A stretch of 64,000 nucleotides of DNA, taken from positions 7,504,501 to 7,568,500 of the forward strand of contig NC_092317.1 in assembly GCF_036785885.1 (NCBI RefSeq), in the 5' to 3' direction. Below are positions 59,001 to 64,000 of the stretch, one piece after another. The stretch comes from Coffea arabica. Taxonomy: Eukaryota; Streptophyta; Magnoliopsida; Gentianales; Rubiaceae. A program made the translations under genes and the position numbers. The notes beneath the pieces were generated by a model. It saw nothing but the letters and a program-made list of their open reading frames with translations, ran no database searches and was not told where the DNA came from. How positions within the stretch are numbered: position 1 is the stretch's first letter; each line of letters begins with the position of its first letter.

Positions 59001-62000
59001 AAGAAGTTTTCAAACATTGAACAAGCTTATACATGAACTTAAGGCTTAAAATTTAGCTATCATCACTGTGGAAACCAGCGTAAAGTAATTCACGAGAAGG
59101 CCTTTATCCTAATGTAATAATCTTCACATATAATATGATTACAAGTGTTCTATTTAAATTATAATCAGTTTTTACTCTTGGTGAGCAATTGATACAGTGC
59201 TGTTTTTTGTCTTCTATCCTGAGCAGTATCTATGAGCTTGTTGGTTTCATCTTAATTGTTAAATTTTGAGATACTGAGTAGCCTTTCACATGGAAAATTA
59301 TAGGAGCAAAGCGGCCTGTTGGAGGTAGTTGGCTATCTGTAAGTCAGGGCATTTCTGAGGACACTTCAGATCTAGTGTCTGGTTTCGCAACTATTGGTGA
59401 TGGATTGAGTGAAACTGTTGACTACCCAAATGAGTACTGGGACTCTGATGAATATGAAGATGATGATGACGTTGGCTACATGAGACAGCCTATTGAAGAC
59501 GAGACCTGGTTTTTGGCACATGAAATTGATTATCCTAGTGACAATGAAAAGGGAACAGGACATGGGAGTGTTCCAGACCCTCAAGATAGAACACAAAACA
59601 AAAATGATGAGGATGATCAATCATTTGCAGAAGAGGATTCCTACTTCTCTGGTGAGCGGTATTTCCAGTCAAAAAATATTGATCCAGTTGGTCCTTCTGA
59701 TGATCCTATAGGGTTGTCAGTGGCCAAAATGTATAGGAGAAGTGATGAGAATGACTTGATTGGCCACTATGATGGACAGTTGATGGATGAAGAGGAATTA
59801 AATTTGATGCGTGCAGAACCCGTCTGGCAGGGTTTTGTAACTCAGTCAAATGAACTTATTATGTTACAGGATGGGAAAGTTCTGAATGATTGTGTAAGGC
59901 CAAGATTAGATGATATTTGCCTGGATGATGATCAGCATGGATCGGTCAGATCTATTGGAGTAGGTATCAATAGCGATGCAGCTGATATAGGCAGTGAAGT
60001 GCGGGAGAGTTTGGTTGGTGGTAGTAGTGAGGGGGATTTAGAGTACTTTCCTGATCAAGATATTGGTATTGGAATGTCCAGGAGAGCACAGCATGACTCA
60101 GATAAGAATTATAGTGAAACATCAAACAGTGGCAAAAAGAAATTGAATAAGAGCAATTTGGATAATTTCATCACACTTAATGACAAAGGTGCATATTCAC
60201 AGGCAAAGAATCACATGGATGGAGGGTTTTCTTTTCCCCCTCCTAGAGATAAAGAGTTGGTCCAGACAAGCTCAGGGAAAGCTTTCTGGTCAAAGAAAGG
60301 TAATACTGTTGTGAGTGATGAAGCAGATGACTGTTTGGTAACAAATGATGACATGCTTGCTTCATGGAGGCGGAAAAGCAGTGAGTCTTCACCTGTGAAG
60401 AGTTCAATCGATGGAAACAATGCTAACGTTGCAGGATCAGCAAATTCTAGCCCGTCGTCACTTTCAAATTATGGTTACGCTGAGACAGAGCACGCAAAGA
60501 AAGAAGATGATGGAATAGCCAGAGCAAGGGCAACGGAAGAAGATCCAGGTGCGTTACTGGAGGATGAGGAAGCTATAGCTGTGCAGGAGCAAGTTAAACA
60601 GATAAAGGCACAGGAGGAAGAATTTGAAACCTTTGATCTTAAGATTGTCCACAGGAAAAACAGGTAAGTATCTTCTTCCTCTATCTGTTAATTAGTGGTA
60701 CCAGTCTTAGACTAAACAAACTTTTTTCTGTCCTAGACATTTTATTTTCTGTGACATTCATTATTTCTGTGGGTTGGCCATCTGAGCATTATTGAGTTCA
60801 GTAATATTGTCAACTTCATTGTACTCTGTAGGCATAATTCTTGAAGTTGATTGTAATGCAACCTAATCCCGAGATTCTATATTTTGATGTCTTATACTGT
60901 GTGTGTCTTGTTTTTATTCTTTATTTTTTTTTTCTCTTCCTTTCTTTCTTTCCTTCCTGTTTGTACTTATCAGGATGCTCAGGTGTTAGTTGTTGTGGCT
61001 TAGTAAGGTTCATGATTCATTTGTTTTTGGCTTCTATTATGATTAACCTTTAATAGTGATTTTTTTTCTTGGGGGTTCATTAATAGCAATTCAATTTACA
61101 ATGGAAATCGATTATACTGGGCTCTGTCCAGGGTTGAACTGAGAAATTTCACTTGTTTCCGTGGTTTTTTTGTGGAAATAGTTTAATCTTTTGCCTCAAA
61201 AATAGTTTATACTAGTCTAGTAGCATTAGTTTCGTTGCAAGACGACACTAGCTGTTTCCTTCAAGTCTTAGGATTTGAAGAGACTGTGTATGCATTTATT
61301 ATGCTGAAGATATTTGGTGCTATACACTTGCAAAATAATACTTTGATGCTAGCTTCAATTTGATGGAGTTCATTCTAAATGTGTCCTCCTTTTGTTCTAC
61401 CCTTTATTATCTTGTAGTATGCATATTCTTTTCAGTAACTATGACTATAATTGCTGTTTTGCTTATTGTCGGGCTCTCCTTCTGTATTCCTGTTTTTCAT
61501 AAGAAATTTTCTTCAAGTCTTAGTGATTCAAAAACCTCTCTTCTTTTGTTTTGTTTTATTTATTTTTTGTTCAACTGAACTTTTGATTGCACAGGACGGG
61601 CTTTGAGGAGGACAAAAACTTCCACGTTGTTTTAAATTCAGTCATTGCTGGGCGGTATCATGTTACAGAGTATCTTGGTTCTGCTGCATTTAGTAAAGCT
61701 ATTCAAGCTCATGACCTTCACACTGGCATGGATGTCTGTGTGAAGATTATTAAGAACAACAAAGACTTTTTTGATCAGAGCCTGGATGAAATTAAGCTTC
61801 TCAAGTATATTAACAAGCATGATCCTGGTGACAAGTACCATATCCTCCGGTTGTATGATTATTTCTACTATCGTGTAAGTGAACTGTCTATGGGTCCTTT
61901 CTTCTTTCCCTATTCTCCTTTTTTATATATATAAACTTTTTTGGGCTGATTTCCAAATTTCATAAAAGGGGTCTGATCAATGTTTCTTGGATGATAAAAT

Positions 62001-64000
62001 TAGTTATGACTGAGACTTTTCTATGTTTACAGGAACATTTGTTAATTGTCTGCGAACTTCTCAAGGCTAATTTGTACGAGTTTCATAAATTTAATAGAGA
62101 ATCTGGAGGGGAAGTTTATTTTACTATGCCAAGACTCCAGGTTTGTAGCATCATGATATTTTGAGAGCTTGTGCTTAACATTCAGTTTGTTTGTAACTGA
62201 TGTGTTATTGTAAATTAACCTCTGCAGTCAATTACCATCCAGTGTTTAGAGGCACTTCAGTTTTTGCATGGTTTGGGCCTTATACATTGTGACTTGAAGC
62301 CTGAGAATATTCTTGTCAAGAGCTACAGTAGATGTGAGGTGAAGGTCATTGATCTGGGAAGCAGTTGTTTTGCAACGGATCATCTTTGTTCCTATGTGCA
62401 ATCGAGGTCCTACCGTGCACCTGAGGTCATTTTGGGCCTTCCATATGATAAAAAGATTGATGTCTGGTCTCTTGGTTGCATTTTGGCAGAACTGTGTACT
62501 GGAAATGTAAGCATTATATTCACTGTAGCTCCTGTAAATATAAATCTCCTTTTAGTTATATTTAGTAACTAGATGGTAAATATATAGTAAATGTCTGGTA
62601 AATATCTAGTAACTAGATGGTCACATTTATCATTTATAAAGCTCCTTTTAATTATGATTGTCAGGTTCTTGCTTGTTAGTTTTTTTAAAGCTGTTATGAA
62701 GTGATTCATGAAAGCTGCTAGAAGGTTTGTTAGGTTATTTTTTGTCCTAAAAGTTGTGGGAGGAAAAACTATGTGAAGAACTGAGTCTGAGCGCAATCTC
62801 CATGATTAGGACAACGTTACATGTTAGACTGGAACCATATATTTCTGAAAGGAAAAAGCTAGTAGATTTTGCCATCCACATCCAAAAGCTTTTCTAGCCA
62901 AACTTTGGCCTCTTGGTAATAGAGGGAATTGGTTATTGAGTCAGAAAATTGAATTTGGAGGATTTTAACATAAGAATGTAAGATGGCCAAAACTTAGGAT
63001 GAGGAACAATACCTGAAAGGTTCTGATGTGGTGGTGGTCGCATTTTCTTTGCCTCCCTCCTTCATGCACGTACATGTCCATGTGTGCATCAATGTGAACT
63101 TAATACTTATAATGTATGTATGCTTGTTGCTGACTTTATAGGTTTTTTAAGTACTACTACTGTTAATTGCACTCGACTGTTGTGTTTTGACAAAATCAAC
63201 ACTAAATCCCTTATGTTAGTAAAGCAGCATGTAGATCCTTCAGTAGCAATCTAAAAATAGAGTTAATAGACTTGCAAAATCATAATAGCTACCTTTTAGG
63301 ACTAAAATGCAGGTACATTAACATATTATAGTGGTGTCTGAGGTTCTTGCAGAAAATTCTCAAGGTACATGATCATTGGAGATTGGTTATGCACATCAGA
63401 AATTATGTTGCCATAACATATCCATATTGTATGAAAACATTGCCTTCATACTGAACATCTAAAGCAAGTATGAAGGGCTGGGACATGAATTTGAGTATTT
63501 AGCTCTGATGAGTGTGAGAAAGAGAATTTTAGGACTAGCGTTTTCTCAGATCTTCCCCTAACTTTTTTTTGTTTATGTCTCTTGGTTAATTTGCATAAAT
63601 ATACTGCTAAAAGCTTGTCATAGATGACTTGAGATCTTATTTTTGTTTAACAATTCTGTGGCTGCCTTATGTTAAAATTTAATTTGCTTGATTATCTTTT
63701 CATCTGACTTGTTTTTTTTGTTTATGTCTCTTGGTTAATTTGCATAAATATACTGCTAAAAGCTTGTCATAGATGACTTGAGATCTTATTTTTGTTTAAC
63801 AATGCTGTGGCTGCCTTATGTTAAAATTTAATTTGCTTGATTATCTTTTCATCTGACTTGTTTTGGTGGAAATCTTTGTGCTCTTAACCATTCTAGTTTG
63901 CCTTGTAGGTCCTCTTTCAAAATGATTCTCCTGCAACTTTACTTGCTCGAGTTATTGGGATTATCGGATCCATTGAACAGGAGATGCTTGCCAAAGGACG
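56058..64000 (+). CDS. Plant DYRK/YAK1-type dual-specificity kinase, 3' end beyond the window
   Basis: A protein kinase of the plant DYRKP group. Exons seen: 56058-57297, 59304-60663, 61595-61874, 62033-62140, 62228-62506, and 63909 into the window edge; all join in frame (about 1119 residues seen). The N-terminus ([20 protein letters not shown]) is LisH-like, as in DYRKP homologues. A long Ser/Asp-rich low-complexity region with an acidic run (YEDDDD) follows. The kinase domain starts near residue 888, with a Gly-poor nucleotide loop (LGSAAFSKA), the ATP lysine in VCVKII (about 917), catalytic loop HCDLKPEN (about 1016), DLGSS in place of DFG, and activation loop [12 protein letters not shown] with the DYRK YxQ tyrosine. 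The start at 56058 (ATGGCGGAC) was chosen by family match; the frame is open further upstream to an ATG at 55944. Confidence 0.93.
63563..63860. repeat. 149-bp tandem duplication in a kinase intron
   Basis: Two adjacent copies (63563-63711 and 63712-63860) differ at one base (AATTCTG versus AATGCTG). The copies lie in the intron before the last visible exon, ending 49 bp before it. Confidence 0.93.

Noticed and set aside
59375-60667. ATG at 59375 as the start of a separate gene
   Set aside because: The frame is continuous with the upstream exon through an in-frame GT-AG junction at 57297/59304, as in DYRKP homologues.
1-64000. CRISPR arrays, bacterial operons, tRNA or rRNA genes
   Set aside because: No regularly spaced repeats with spacers, no rRNA signatures, and the A/B-box pairs seen belong to SINEs rather than to folded tRNA genes.

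Overview
The window is nuclear DNA of a eudicot plant. The evidence is intron-rich genes with GT-AG introns of 80 bp to several kb, plant-specific protein families, AT-rich spacers, and many LTR, TIR, Helitron and SINE insertions. A fragment resembling R1-type resistance genes points to an asterid, and the repeat style would fit Rubiaceae such as Coffea, but that placement is a guess.

Layout. 2.3-19.5 kb (minus strand): a complete 12-exon cyclic nucleotide-gated channel gene of the CNGC19/20 type (781 aa) whose intron 7 holds a complete 3.8 kb Ty1/copia insertion (7216-11047). 19.5-27.5 kb: a spacer with TIR elements, Tourist-type and Stowaway-like MITEs and retroposon remnants. 27.76-28.15 kb: an orphan copy of the leader and first-intron start of eEF1A. 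29.99-30.38 kb: a small two-exon NFD6-like gene. 31.2-34.2 kb: a decayed copy of CNGC exon 1 containing nested transposons. 34.6-37.1 kb: a second copy of the CNGC/eEF1A spacer. 37.1-39.7 kb: the intact eEF1A gene (449 aa). 41.2-42.7 kb: a probable Helitron carrying receptor-like cytoplasmic kinase exons. 43.3-44.4 kb: a TIM14/Pam18 gene. 45.6-51.0 kb: a 10-exon mitochondrial D-cysteine desulfhydrase gene. 51.5-53.2 kb: a cluster of two SINEs and two hAT-type MITEs. 56.1 kb to the end: a plant DYRK-type kinase gene cut by the window edge.

The main structural result is a colinear tandem duplication. The ancestral unit 'CNGC exon 1 - spacer - eEF1A leader' occurs twice. Copy A keeps the full CNGC gene and a truncated eEF1A leader; copy B keeps the full eEF1A gene and a truncated CNGC exon. 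The NFD6-like gene lies between the two truncated ends, and the orphan eEF1A leader keeps its splice donor upstream of it on the same strand, so a chimeric leader is possible. The host genes do not form a pathway: they cover calcium signalling, translation, mitochondrial import, sulfur metabolism and kinase signalling. I found no wholly new biological system. The unusual content is the duplication, the possible promoter capture, and several transposons with defined ends and target-site duplications. All exon joins were made by eye from reading frame, GT-AG sites and family knowledge; no alignment or search was run.
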